In this document: positions 33,137 through 46,100 of the stretch, one piece after another
Layout: every line of letters starts with the position of its first letter
Position numbering within the stretch: position 1 is the stretch's first letter
Source: Uranotaenia lowii
Taxonomy: Eukaryota > Arthropoda > Insecta > Diptera > Culicidae
Assembly (NCBI RefSeq): GCF_029784155.1
Contig: NC_073691.1
Span: forward strand, 26,138,146 to 26,202,145
Direction of reading: 5' to 3'
Length of the DNA stretch: 64,000 bases
Notes under the pieces: generated by a model
The model's input: the letters and a program-made list of their open reading frames with translations, nothing else
The model's database searches: none
What the model was told of the DNA's origin: nothing
Translations under genes and position numbers: made by a program

Positions 33137-33950
33137 CCTATGCCTGAGAGAGGCTGGTGAATTTCATTGCGACCTTTAGAGCAGTGGTTCAACTCCGGAA
33201 GTGTAAGTAGCTTTGTTACCTGTTGAATCTGTTCAAAAGAAGCTTAAACTACTAAAATTTTAGACTGATTAGCATTCTCTAGGAGCACCTGCAGAAGCTG
33301 ATTAAGTTTCTATGGTACCTCTTTATGGAGTTTTTGGTTGCTTGGGGAGACATCAATGCGATACGTCTCTCGCAAAATTCGTTTGAAGCTGGCTTCTTTT
33401 CCCGGGTTAAATACTAATTATTACAGTGGCAATGAACTATAGCTGGATTGGTCGAGAGGCTGGTGAGTTTCATTGCAAACTAGGGAGCAGCGGTTCAATT
33501 CACTAGGCAAAAGCAGCAAAACAATATAATAGCACCAGCACTAAATTTTACTTCGGAAGTCCGGACTTCCGACTTCCGAAAGACTTCCGACAGAGAAAAC
33601 TAAAGTACTAGATTGTCAGAAGTCTGTGTTTTGTTGCCAGTTTACCAGAGACGTTTCAAAATGTTTTATTTAAATTCACAATATAATTAAAATCAATGAG
33701 ATAGACCATGATAGACCGGCAACCTAACCTAGCAAGCTGTCATCTGGTTGTCAGAGCAATACTTCAACCGGATTTTTTTGTGGCGTTTAGAGTTTTTTTG
33801 CACAGCATTCTCTTCAGCCACCGTAACGAATTTCAGAATAACTTTAAGAATTTAAATTTTGGCCTGAATAGCATTCTCTTCAGACAGAAATGAGAGCTGA
33901 TTAAGCCTCTATGAAACCTTTTTAAGAGAATGCTGGTTGCTTGAGTTGCC
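33137..33950. repeat. duplicated repeat blocks, possibly SINE-like
   Basis: A block with GAGAGGCTGGTGA..TTTCATTGC and a GGTTCAA-type box about 40 bp later occurs at 33146-33197 and 33451-33503. A second block (GCATTCTCT..GCTGATTAAG..TCTATG..ACCT, then TTGGTTGCTTGG) occurs at 33272-33342 and 33863-33945. The first block resembles RNA polymerase III A and B boxes at tRNA-like spacing. The second ends in the same TTGGTTGCTT word as the right terminus of MITE copy B. The family is unresolved. Confidence 0.4.
33551..33593. repeat. cluster of CTTCCGA words
   Basis: Five GACTTCCGA/CTTCGGAAGTC-like words in about 43 bp (CTTCGGAAGTCCGGACTTCC, then GACTTCCGAAAGACTTCCGA). They are partly palindromic and could form a small hairpin. 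Confidence 0.5.
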
Positions 33951-34534
33951 ACAAACAGCTTAAATTTTCTTCGAAGCCCAAGTCCCCACAAATTAAATTT
34001 CCAATATTTCTGGTCACCCTCTTTGAAGAGTTACCTAAAAGGAAATCCACTCCCAACCTTACTGTGGTTCTCTTTCCGAGATTTACAGGCCATCCAAAGG
34101 CTTCTCAACCAACTAGTGAAACAACAGAAACAGAAGAAACACATAAAACAGTTGCAAAACGAACACGACAACGATTCAAGTGTTTTTTTTTTGTAGATAT
34201 GCGAAAGAAGGGAAAGGCCAGGAAAACGGCTGCTGTTGGTCACTCTGGTGTTTAGATCTGCCAAGGATATATAACCGGAAGCCTAGCAGCTCTGAAAATG
34301 GCATGAAGATGATGAAAAAGTGGTTGTGTAGCGAATATTTTAGCAATTTACGGTGGCATCTTGTTAAACTTTTCTGCGTTTTTTTCTGATGAAAATATTT
34401 AGATAAAGAATTTTCCAAGTCTGTAGCATATTTTAAACGAATGTTTGCGAGATTTGAAGAAATCAGTCTAAACAATTTTGGCCTTTTACAAAAATAAGTT
34501 TGTGTGGGTTAGAAATTGGAAACACAGTCTGAAC

Positions 34535-35345
34535 AAAAATCCATAAATACACTCAATCTAAAAAAAGAAGATTTTACTTCATTTTTATTTAATCCCGAGA
34601 AAAATAAAAAAAAAATTTTTTTGCTGTGTGCTCTTCTACGACACTATGGATGGGAAAGGTCAACCGCAAGATGCGGAAATTCCTACTCGTCAGTCATCCA
34701 TCGTTATCTGACTACCAAATAAAAAAAAAACCAGCCACTACATCTCCCTTCCTCAGTTTGTGGTTGTCAAATAATGTTCTTTAAGTGGACGATTTTGAGA
34801 ATGTTCCTCAGTATTTAACTCAGCATATGTAGAATTTGGAAAATTCAAATCAGATTCTGAATTTGGACAGTAAGATAATTTTGTCAACCATTTCAATTTA
34901 AGAAAAGTTGAATTTGAACAGGTCGCATCAACTGTTTGGCATGTTTCAAGAAAATAGTTTTTGGAGTTTCTTAAAATTTTCGTCACGTTGCATAATGGAA
35001 AAATATCTTAAAATTTAATCCCTCTTTCTTTCTTTTTCTTTCTCAAAAATCCATAAATACACTCAATCTGAAAAAAGTAGATTTTTACGTCATTTTTATT
35101 TAATCCCGAAAAAAATTAAAAAAAAATGTTTTTTTGCGATCTGCCCTTCTACGACTTTTTGGATAGGAAAGGTAAAAAGCAAGATGGGGAAATTCCCACT
35201 CGTCGGTTATCCATCTGGCTATCAAATAAACAAAAACTAGAAGGCACCACATCTTCCTCCCTCAATTTGTGGTTGTCGAAAAATGTTCTTTACGTTGACC
35301 AATTTGAGAATGTTCCTCAGATTTTGAGTCAGCATAGAATTTGCG
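34535..35345. repeat. diverged direct duplication, period about 510 bp
   Basis: 34535-34840 and 35045-35345 align. Shared words in order are AAAAATCCATAAATACACTC, TTTATTTAATCCCGA, CTTCTACGAC, GGAAATTC..CACTCGTC, TTTGTGGTTGTC and TTTGAGAATGTTCCTCAG. Divergence is considerable, so the duplication is old. No gene in either copy. Confidence 0.75.
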
Positions 35346-38300
35346 AAAGCCCAATAAGATTCCAAAAGTTCGGTGAAACATGGAAAACAAATATTTCCAC
35401 AATTTGGACAATTTTTTACAATTTAAATTTTTTAAAACTTCTTTTTTCAAGAATTTTCGCCTTTAATTTTTTAATTTAAGTAAGTAGTACATTTTTGACA
35501 CTCCTGGAAACTTCGACACACTCATAAATCTAATGAATTTCAATGCCTTGAAAAAGATTGATAATGAAAAAAAATTCGATTTTATGACAAATTATACATT
35601 TTTGGATTTACGGTTTGAAAAATTTGGGCATTTTTTGACAATTTTAATAAAATTTTAAATTTCGACCATTTAAAACTTTTGAAGATTTGGGTCATTTTGA
35701 CCAATTTGACAACTACAAAACTATGAGTATTTTATTAAGAATTAAGAATTAAGAAAGCTTAAGAAAATTCAAAGTCAGGTTATTTTGACGTTTTCAAGAT
35801 GTTTTGGTTATCTTGAATTTTGATAGTTCAGATATTTTCGATCATTCCGTACCATTTCAGTTTTTCTTTATGAATTCTGACAATTTTTCAACCATTTGTC
35901 AGAAATAGTCGTAGTTTTCTAATTTTTGAAAAATTACAGTTTTTAGCAATAACCTTAGAACAGTAATTGACAATTTGGATTAATAGCAGAGTTTAAATCA
36001 CTAAAAAATTATTACACTGCTGCCAATTTTGGCAAATTTCATTGCAAACTTCAAAAATCTGGCAGCAGCCTCGATTGTAAAAATTTTGAAAATTTAAATT
36101 GAGACAATTCTGACAAATTAAGAATATAAACAAAATTTTAAATTGTGTTTATGAAAAAAAAATCCTGCAGTCAGTTATTCAGTTTTAGTCAGTTTTTAAG
36201 GCTTTGAAGTTTAGAAATTTTTAATATTTTTGACATTTTTTTACGGTCTGCAAGTTTGTAAATTTCCACAATTTTGATAATTTCAATAATGTTGTGACAG
36301 CTTTTCCAATTTTGAAAAGTGTTGGCAACTTTAAAATTATGTGAAGTTCGACAGTTCTAAAACTTAAAAAAAATTAAATTCTTTCATCATGATAATTTTG
36401 TTCCTTTCATCTTATTTTAACATTTTTTTTTTAAATTTTATCGACCATTTCTAACCCTTTCAAGACATCTGAAAACATAATCAATTAAAAAAAAATTCTA
36501 AATTTTGTAAGTATAACAATTTTAAACAATTTTGAATTTTAATTACAGTTTTAAAGTTTTGTAACTTTTTTAAAAATTTTGACAGCTAAAGACAAATTAA
36601 ACAAAAAGCTGCAAACGGTCGCAAATTGAATGTCCCTCGAAATGAATATAATTTGGTCATTATTAAAAATTTAAGTTGTTTGTGTCTCTCATTCGCGCTG
36701 ATGTAATTCAGCTGGATTTCATCCGATTTCTATAAAATTTAGTGTTTCATCCTTTTCAAAGAAAGATCTTCTTTTTGTTTTGAAAAACTTACAATTAAAA
36801 AGTTTCTTTTTTTGTGACGTCAATTCACTAATTTGTGACAGGTTTTGTCACATTTTAAAACAACCTCATTGAATATTTGAAAAAAATCTTTTTTCTACAC
36901 AATGAAGAAGCATTTGATGGCTTCAAAACGCAAAGAATAAAAAAATTCAAAACGAATAAATCGATTTAATTTAATTAATTATTTTGTTCAAATTGTCAAC
37001 ATTTACCCTTTTCCAACAAAAAATATGATTCTAAAAAACATTTAAAACATGTTTAAAAATTGTTTTCATCCTTTTTTCCGTTGGATTTGTGTGATATGAA
37101 TAATCAAAATTATTGACATGTTAGAGATTTTTGAAGATTTTCATTCAATTAAAAATTAATTTTATTTTTATAATAATTTTAACAATTTGGAAAATTCTAA
37201 CAATTTCAAAAACTTCGACAAACTCAAACAATATTGACAGTGTTGGAAGTTCTGAAGTTTTATCAATTTTGATAAATCCAACTTTTGCATTTCTGAAATA
37301 CATGCGGAATTTTCACTGTTTTGGAATTTTTGAGATTTTTTAAGTATGTAAAATTATAAAAATTTTCCCATTTTTTAATAAAAAATTTATTTTTAATTTT
37401 GAAAGTTTCGTTACCTATTTGTATTTGATAAGTCCGAAACTTTAATCTTTTCTGAAAAATAATATGAACGCAAATATTTTTCAAACTTTAACGATTTTGT
37501 TTCAGTAATTTTTGGCAAAATCTGAGATCTTTGACCATTTTTACAAATTTTAAACTGTATCCATTGGGAATTATTGTCATTATTTTAATTTTGACAATTT
37601 AGAGTATGTTTTCAGTAAATTTCTTCTGTTTAGACAATTTCAAATTGATTTAAAAAAAAAATTAAATTTCTTCCGTTTAGTCAATGTTCTTTTGAAAACA
37701 ATTTTATCAATTTGGAGAGTTTTTCTTCCATTTTTTTAATTTGAAATTTTCGTACCTTTTTTACTTTTTTACAGCTTGACAATTTTGACAAAAATCAAAT
37801 GGTAGGAAATTACCAAAATTTTTAATTTCGGAAGTTTTATTCAATTTAAATTTGTTTGATTATTTTGGCCATACACTCATACAATTTTTACAATACTAAC
37901 AATTTTAATAAATTTGAGATTTTTGACAACTTTGATAAATTTGACTATATTTAACATTATTTTAAGCATTTCAAAAAATGTGACAGTTTTAATCATTTTT
38001 ACAATTCATATAATTGAACCATTTGATTTTTTTTAAGTGGACAGTTTAAAAAGTGTTGAAAATTCCAAAAATTCCTACCCTTCTGACAATGATGAGAAAT
38101 TTGAAAGATTTTGACATTTTTATGTATAGACAGACATTTGACTGTTATGAAATTTCAATATATTTGGTAATTTTGAATTAAAAAAAAAAACAATAAGTAG
38201 ATTTAGCAGATTTGAAAATTGTCGAGTCTGACGATGAAGAAAATATTTTTGTTTCTAGTTATATTATTTTGAGTATTTTGGCCAATTTATACAGTTTTTC

Positions 38301-41300
38301 CAATTTTTGAAAACTTTCTTAAATTTGACAAACTATGCAAACTCGTGAAACATTCTCTGTTTTGTTTTGGATTTTTTTTCCAAATTTTCGACAGATTTTG
38401 ATTAAAGAAAAATTAAAATATCAAATGCGACCATTTCGAACACATTTGGAACTTTTTTTTAACATACATACATGGACAGTGTTCTTCTGTTTTGACAGTT
38501 TTCATAATAAAGACGACTCTAACAATTCTGCAAATTTTGTCAACAAGGACATTTTTCCAAAGTACCCAATTAAAATAAAAACTTTACCGTAAATTCTATG
38601 CAAATTGACAATTTTGACAATTTTTGAAAATTATTAGCTTTCAAAATTTTTAAAATTGTAGCAGTTTTATATTCAATTTACAAATTTGGATAATTTTGAA
38701 CATTTTCAACTCTGTGTTTGTATTACCCGTCTGGACAAAATGGAAAGTTTTTGTCAATTTTCATAATTTTGATTCCGTTTTTCAGTTGCGTCAATTTTAA
38801 AGTTCTACCCAAGATGACAATTTAAGCGTTTCAAAAATTAGGTAGTTTTGACTTTTTTTTTGTTATTCATTCAATTTGATAATTTTACCGATTTTAACAC
38901 TTTTTCAAGTTTTTTTTTGGAATTCTGTAGGGTAGTCCTGAATTTCAGTTTGCAAATATTAATGCCTTCAAAATCACTTTAGAAATCATAATTCTTTGTC
39001 GACCTTTAAAAAAATTCATTCTAAATCTTGAATTTGCTTGTCCATAGGAAATAATTTTTTAATAATTTCTTACCATGAGCTTTAATTGAGGCCTTTTTTT
39101 TCTCACGGAAATAGTTTTAAGTGTTTTCAGATATCTTACAGCACCACATTTGAATCTATTTTTTTTTTAATTCTATTGCCTACATTACGGCGTTTAATGT
39201 CCACTGCTTTTCGTAATAATGTCCGATGGGCATCGTTCCCACGAGAAAAACTTTCTCCATTAGTCATTTTTCGCTTCGTACGTTTGTACGTTTTTCCAGA
39301 TTAAAGGTCTTCAAGTTTTTTTTCTAAACAGTGTCCTTTGGAAAAACTTGTTCCCTGAGAAGGCTTCACTTTTCAAAGACCAGCTTAGAAAAATGGGTAG
39401 GTGCTTTCCTCCGGTTCTTTCCTCTAAATCGGAAACTTGGGTATCCTAATCAGCAAGAGATAACCACCCTCTCAATGTTCCCAAAATTTTCCCAGGACTT
39501 TAAGAAACGAGCCGGAGAAAATCCGTTTCCCGGGTCAAACTGTTTTCCAGAGACATTTGTGTTGAACTGGCTCAACCAAACCGCTTGGAAGTATTTTTCC
39601 CTTTTTGCTCTCAAGCTCAAATTCGATGCGGGCCAAGAAACGACATAAGTTGTCCAATTTAAAAGGACCTTCCTAATGCCAACAGCAGCAGCAATGCGAA
39701 GGATTCGCAAGGATACGGAAGGACCACAACGACCATCATAATCTGTGACCCAAACGCTCGGTGTCAAAAGATCGCGGCTTTTTCCTGGATGTGTCTTTAT
39801 TTTTCGGGTAGGTTTTTATCTTCTGATGGCTCACTCAAGTTGCTTTACCATTTCTCGAATGTAGCAAATTGAGAAGCCGCTGGTGGCGTGGGAGGAATTT
39901 TTCCGCTGCAAACGATCCCAAACTTGTTCAAATAGAGTGGTATGTTTCAAATTTACTCTCACTTGAAAATTTACCTTAAGGTGAAAGCTCTTTTTTCATC
40001 TATTTGTCCAAAAAAAAAAACAATTTTATAAAGAAAACTAGCAGACCCGGTAAACTTCGTCTTACCATGTTCAACTTGGCGTCCATTTTTTTTCCTAGTT
40101 TTCTTTACATTTCCCTTCTTTCCCTTTACTCGAATCGCCCCGCTCAATTGTATCGAAATTAAACCAAAGAATTTAAACTCAACGGGTCTTTTAAAATCCA
40201 ATTTTTGTAACTTGTTCAATAAATAACTGTATGTTGATAATTATTCCGTTTTGTTATATTGTTTTTAATATCGGGACAGTTTTTGGAGTATTTGCCGAAT
40301 ATTCTGCCTAATGCAGCGCTTTCAGCTCCCAATTAGCTTTGGATGGTGTATTTTTTTAGAGCTGAAGAATTAAAAATCATAAGAAAAGATTTTTTACTAA
40401 CCATTTTCAAACAGCTTTTTATTCACCATCCTCATCCTTCGAAGCAGTTTGAATTAAAATTCATATTTTCACCATAATTATTTCCAAAAATATTCGCCTG
40501 ATACTTAAGTTATAGACTTTACACATTTCAACTTAAAGTGTTCCCAAACAGGCATTAAATGGCGATTTTGTGTATTGCAAATTCCTTCTTTTTATTCAAT
40601 CAAAAAATGCAAATTAATTCCTTTGAACTTTAACTCAATGAATCAAAGAAACGATTGGTTTTGAAAAGAGGAAAACATATGTTTAGATATATTCACCCAT
40701 TATTTTTAAGATTTTAATTGAAGCAGTTCTGATTTCAAAATTTCCTGAACATTGTTGGTGGTGATCTGCGATTTCATTAAGGATTATGTTATATTTTTAA
40801 GATTTAATAACATTTAATTGAAAAGCAGATTTTTTTGAAATTAAATAGATCTAAAAGAAATAATCTGTTCAGACTTCGATGGTTTCATGAGTTCATTTTG
40901 TTTCCTGGAAATTATCATATAAACAAAACCTTAGTAAAAATTGTGTGTCTTTTTAACTGTAAATCTTAATTTTCAAAAATGAAACACCGGCCAAATCCTA
41001 ATCACCACAGTTCAACTTTCGTATTCTCTGAAAAAAGTAATATTTTCAGAAAAATATTAGTTATGTTGACAAAAAAATATCGAAGTATACATTTGTCTCA
41101 TTTATTGGGGCAGGTGAAAACACATTGGTCTTTTTTCAGATGCGTCAGTGAAAAGACTTCAAAATGAATTTAATACTTGTTCTTGTTTGTCTGTTTTATC
41201 AACTTTTATTGCCATATCCTAAGTTTTTCTTCGGAATTAATTAATGCTTGGTACTTCAATTTCACTGAATGCTGTTCAACCAAAAGACCTTGATTTACAA

Positions 41301-42179
41301 AGATCTTTATAATAATTTTGAATATCCGCTTCAACACTCGGGATATCCTTTCTGGCCATTTTGGAGATAAAATTCTTAAATTGTAGATGTTTCATAGCTA
41401 AATGGCGCGTTTTCACTTATTCCCCCTAAGAAATTACAGGAATTAATATTATTTTTAACACTTTCAGATCATATTAAAAGTTCATCATAAAAATCTGCTG
41501 CCCCTGGAATATCAATCACAAAAATTCTATTCATTAAAAAAGTGAATCAAAAGTCTCTTCTATACTATAGCCAAAATATGTAAAACAAAAACACACTTTT
41601 CATGTTAAGTTAGTACTTGAATTGTGTGTAAACAAACAGTAAACGTGTAAGCAGTTTTTTTGGTGAATGCTTTTTTAAAAAGAGTTAAGTTGATTGAATC
41701 AAATTTTTTTTGGGCCCAACAATTTTTAGATGAAGTTGATAGTTTGCACTTGCCTTGTCTACTTTCTTAATTGAAAATTCTTCCAAAAAATGCATATCCT
41801 CACTTTTTGTTATTAAAAAGTAGATTATTTGATTGATAACATCAATTTACGTTTGCAAAAATTCAAATAGTTCATTCGGCCTTTTAAAACTTCAATCCTA
41901 TCTAATCTATTTCAAAGAACAGACTCTTTTTGAGAGGACGAATGGCCAAGTTGGTTAAAATCCTCTATGAATAAACAAAATAGATTAGAATAGACTCTTG
42001 TTCAGTTAATGTGTCTAGCGTTCTAGGCTTATTGGATTATACAAAATTGAATGTAAAGCTTCCCAATTTCTTATTTTCAAACGTCCGCAAAGTGTCATAA
42101 CATTATTTCATATTTATCTTTACCAAATTCATATTTTTGGACAACAATTCACTACTTAAATTAACACGAATTAAAAATG
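35346..42179. other. 6.8-kb AT-rich gene desert with scattered AATTTTGAC words
   Basis: 35.4-38.9 kb is strikingly rich in AATTTTGA, TTTTGACA and AATTTCGA words in loose 9-bp-like spacing, resembling a worn version of the array that begins at 43181. 39.0-40.3 kb is more balanced, with 90-105-codon frames on both strands that I cannot assign. 40.3-42.2 kb is plain AT-rich. No gene, RNA gene or clear mobile element found. Confidence 0.5.
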
Positions 42180-42885
42180 GTTTTAATATTTGAAATCGTT
42201 TATATGGTTTTAATTCGATCGATAAAATATCAATCCGTGTCACATCTAGGCGTCATTTATTACCATGTGCTGTGTACAAATAAGCAAGAAAAAAAAACAT
42301 CTAGGTTGCATATCGCCCCCACGTGCATAAGAAATTTAGGTACTTGGTTGGAAATAGGCGCCTAATTTTGAAATTTTTCCAGCGATCAATGAACAGTATG
42401 TTATTATTGCTATTATCTTGCAACGACGTTTGTTAGCGACGCCTCGCCCATGAAGACGAAAAACAAACCTCTCGAAGAAAAGAAAATCTATAAAAATGGA
42501 TGCCTGACGTTTCAATTTCAGATTTTGGCAAAACAAATATTAGGTACCTATATGTTTTATTCGATCAGCAAAATGTCAACCTAGGTTACATCTAGGGCGT
42601 CATTCATAACCATGTGCTGTAGAAATGAGCTAGGAATCAAGAACAAAAAAAAATGACATCAAGGCTTCATATCGCCACCACTTGCAATGAAAATATGCTT
42701 GGTTGAGAAATACGCGCCAAAATATTCTCACTGATCAGTATGCTATGCCATGGTTACTATCTTCTAACGACGTCTGCTCGCGACGCCTCGACCTTGGAGA
42801 CGAAAAACAAACCGCCCAAAGGAAAAAAAATCTCGAAAAAATGGAAGCCATGACTTTTATTTCATTCAAAAAACTACAAATTTAA
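42180..42885. repeat. diverged direct duplication, period about 360 bp
   Basis: 42200-42530 and 42550-42885 share, in order, TTTATTCGATC/ATTCGATCG, GGCGTCATT, ACCATGTGCTGT, CATATCGCC.CCAC, ACGACG..TG..GCGACGCCTCG and GACGAAAAACAAACC. A possible third beginning is at 42918 (TTTTTATTCGATATAAAC). Old tandem duplication directly left of the large 9-bp array. Confidence 0.75.
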
Positions 42886-43180
42886 TTATTACGGACAATT
42901 GATGCGACTTTGTGTTGTTTTTATTCGATATAAACCGATTCGCATGGCTACAGAATATTCAAAAAATAATTTCATTCGAACCTTTTGGGTAATTTCGGAG
43001 GAGTAGTACTACAAACACCGTTACAAGAGAATTTTATATAACAGATTAGAAAATTTCTGCAAATTTTGACACAGATTTTGTCAGAAAAAACCATAGAAAA
43101 ATGTATTGGAATTTTTTTTCCAAAGCATTAGCAACACTTTTTGAAAATGATGCATATTTTGCACTTTGATAAGAATTGAA

Positions 43181-46100
43181 AGACAATTTTTACAATTTTG
43201 AAAATTTTGACAATTTTGAAAATTTTGACAATTTTGACAATTTTGACAATTTTGACAATTTTGACAGTTTTGAGAATTTTGACAATTTTGACAATTTTGA
43301 CAATTTTGACAATTTTGACAATTTTGACAATTTTGAAATTTTGACAATTTTGACAATTTTGACAATTTTGACAAACTTGACAAACTTGACAAACTTGACA
43401 ATTTTGACAATTTTGACAATTTTGACAATTTTGACAATTTTGACAATTTTGAAAATTTAGACAATTTTGACAATTTTGACAATTTTGACAATTTTGACAA
43501 TTTTGACAATTTTGACAATTTTGACAATTTTGACAATTTTGACAATTTTGACAATTTTGACAATTTTGACAATTTTGACAATTTTGACAATTTTGACAAT
43601 TTTGACAATTTTGACAATTTTGACAATTTTGACAATTTTGACAATTTTGACAATTTTGACAATTTTGACAATTTTGACAATTTTGACAACTTTGACAATT
43701 TTTACAATTTTGACAATTTTGACAATTTTGACAATTTTGAAAATTTTGACAATTAAGACAATTTTGACAATTTAGACAATTTTGACAATTTTGACAATTT
43801 TGACAATTTTGACAATTTTGACAATTTTGACAATTTTGACAATTTTGACAATTTTGACAATTTTGACAATTTTGACAATTTTGACAATTTTGACAATTTT
43901 GACAATTTTGACAATTTTGACAATTTTGACAATTTTGACAATTTTGACAATTTTGACAATTTTGACAATTTTGACAATTTTGACAATTTTGACAATTTTG
44001 ACAATTTTGACAATTTTGACAATTTTGACAATTTTGACAATTTTGACAATTTTGACAATTTTGACAATTTTGACAATTTTGACAATTTTGACAATTTTGA
44101 CAATTTTGACAATTTTGACAATTTTGACAATTTTGACAATTTTGACAATTTTGACAATTTTGACAATTTTGACAATTTTGACAATTTTGACAATTTTGAC
44201 AATTTTGACAATTTTGGCAATTTTGACAATTTTGACAATTTTGACAATTTTGACAATTTTGACAATTTTGACAATTTTGACAATTTTGACAATTTTGAAA
44301 ATTTTGACAATTTTGACAATTTTGACAATTTTGACAATTTTGACAATTTTGACAAACTTGACAAACTTGACAATTTTGACAATTTTGACAATTTTGACAA
44401 ACTTGACAAACTTGACAATTTTGACAATTTTGACAATTTTGACAATTTTGACAATTTTGACAATTTTGACAATTTTGACAATTTTGACAGTTTTGACAAT
44501 TTTGACAATTTTCAAAATTTTGACAGTTTTGACAATTTTGACAATTTTGACAATTTTGACAATTTTGACAATTTTGACAATTTTGACAATTTTGACAATT
44601 TTGACAATTTTGACAATTTTGACAATTTTGACAATTTTGACAATTTTGACAATTTCGAAAAATTTGACAATTTGAGAATTTTGACAATTTTGACAATTTT
44701 GACAATTTTGACAATTTTGACAATTTTGACAATTTTGAAAACTTTGACAATTTGGACAATTTGGACAATTTTGACAATTTTGACAATTTTGACAATTTTG
44801 ACAATTTTGACAATTTTGACAATTTTGACAATTTTGACAATATTGACAATTTTGACAATTTTGACAATTTTGACAATATTGACAATTTTGACAATTTTGA
44901 CAATTTTGAGAATTTTGACAATTTTGACAATTTTGACAATTTTGACAAATTTGACAATTTTGACAATTTTGACAATTTTGACAATTTTGACAATTTCGAC
45001 AATTTCGACAATTTTGACAATTTTGACAATTTTGACAATTTTGACAATTTTGACAATTTTGACAATTTTGACAATTTTGACAATTTTGACAATTTTGACA
45101 ATTTTGACAATTTTGACAATTTTGACAATTTTGACAATTTTGACAATTTTGACAATTTTGACAATTTTGACAATTTTGACAATTTTGACAATTTTGACAA
45201 TTTTGACAATTTTGACAATTTTGACAATTTTGACAATTTTGACAATTTTGACAATTTTGACAATTTTGACAATTTTGACAGTTTTGACAGTTTTGACAAT
45301 TTTGACAATTTTGACAATTTTGACAATTTTGACAATTTTGACAATTTTGACAATTTTGACAATTTTGACAATTTTGACAATTTTGACAATTTTGACAATT
45401 TTGACAATTTTGACAATTTTGACAATTTTGACAATTTTGACAATTTTGACAATTTTGACAATTTTGACAATTTTGACAATTTTGACAATTTTGACAATTT
45501 TGACAATTTTGACAATTTTGACAATTTTGACAATTTTGACAATTTTGACAATTTTGACAATTTTGACAATTTTGACAATTTTGACAATTTTGACAATTTT
45601 GACAATTTTGACAATTTTGACAATTTTGACAATTTTGACAATTTTGACAATTTTGACAATTTTGACAATTTTGACAATTTTGACAATTTTGACAATTTTG
45701 ACAATTTTGACAATTTTGACAATTTTGACAATTTTGACAATTTTGACAATTTTGACAATTTTGACAATTTTGACAATTTTGACAATTTTGACAATTTTGA
45801 CAATTTTGACAATTTTGACAATTTTGACAATTTTGACAATTTTGACAATTTTGACAATTTTGACAATTTTGACAATTTTGACAATTTTGACAATTTTGAC
45901 AGTTTTGACAATTTTGACAATTTTGACAATTTTGACAATTTTGACAATTTTGACAATTTTGACAATTTTGACAATTTTGACAATTTTGACAATTTTGACA
46001 ATTTTGACAATTTTGACAATTTTGACAATTTTGACAATTTTGACAATTTTGACAATTTTGACAATTTTGACAATTTTGCCATACAAGACAGTTTTGTCAA

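Noticed and set aside
39331..39767. Overlapping 105-codon frames on both strands in more balanced sequence
   Set aside because: No motif, no splice context and no way to choose a strand. Could be a conserved non-coding or unknown exon, but unsupported.
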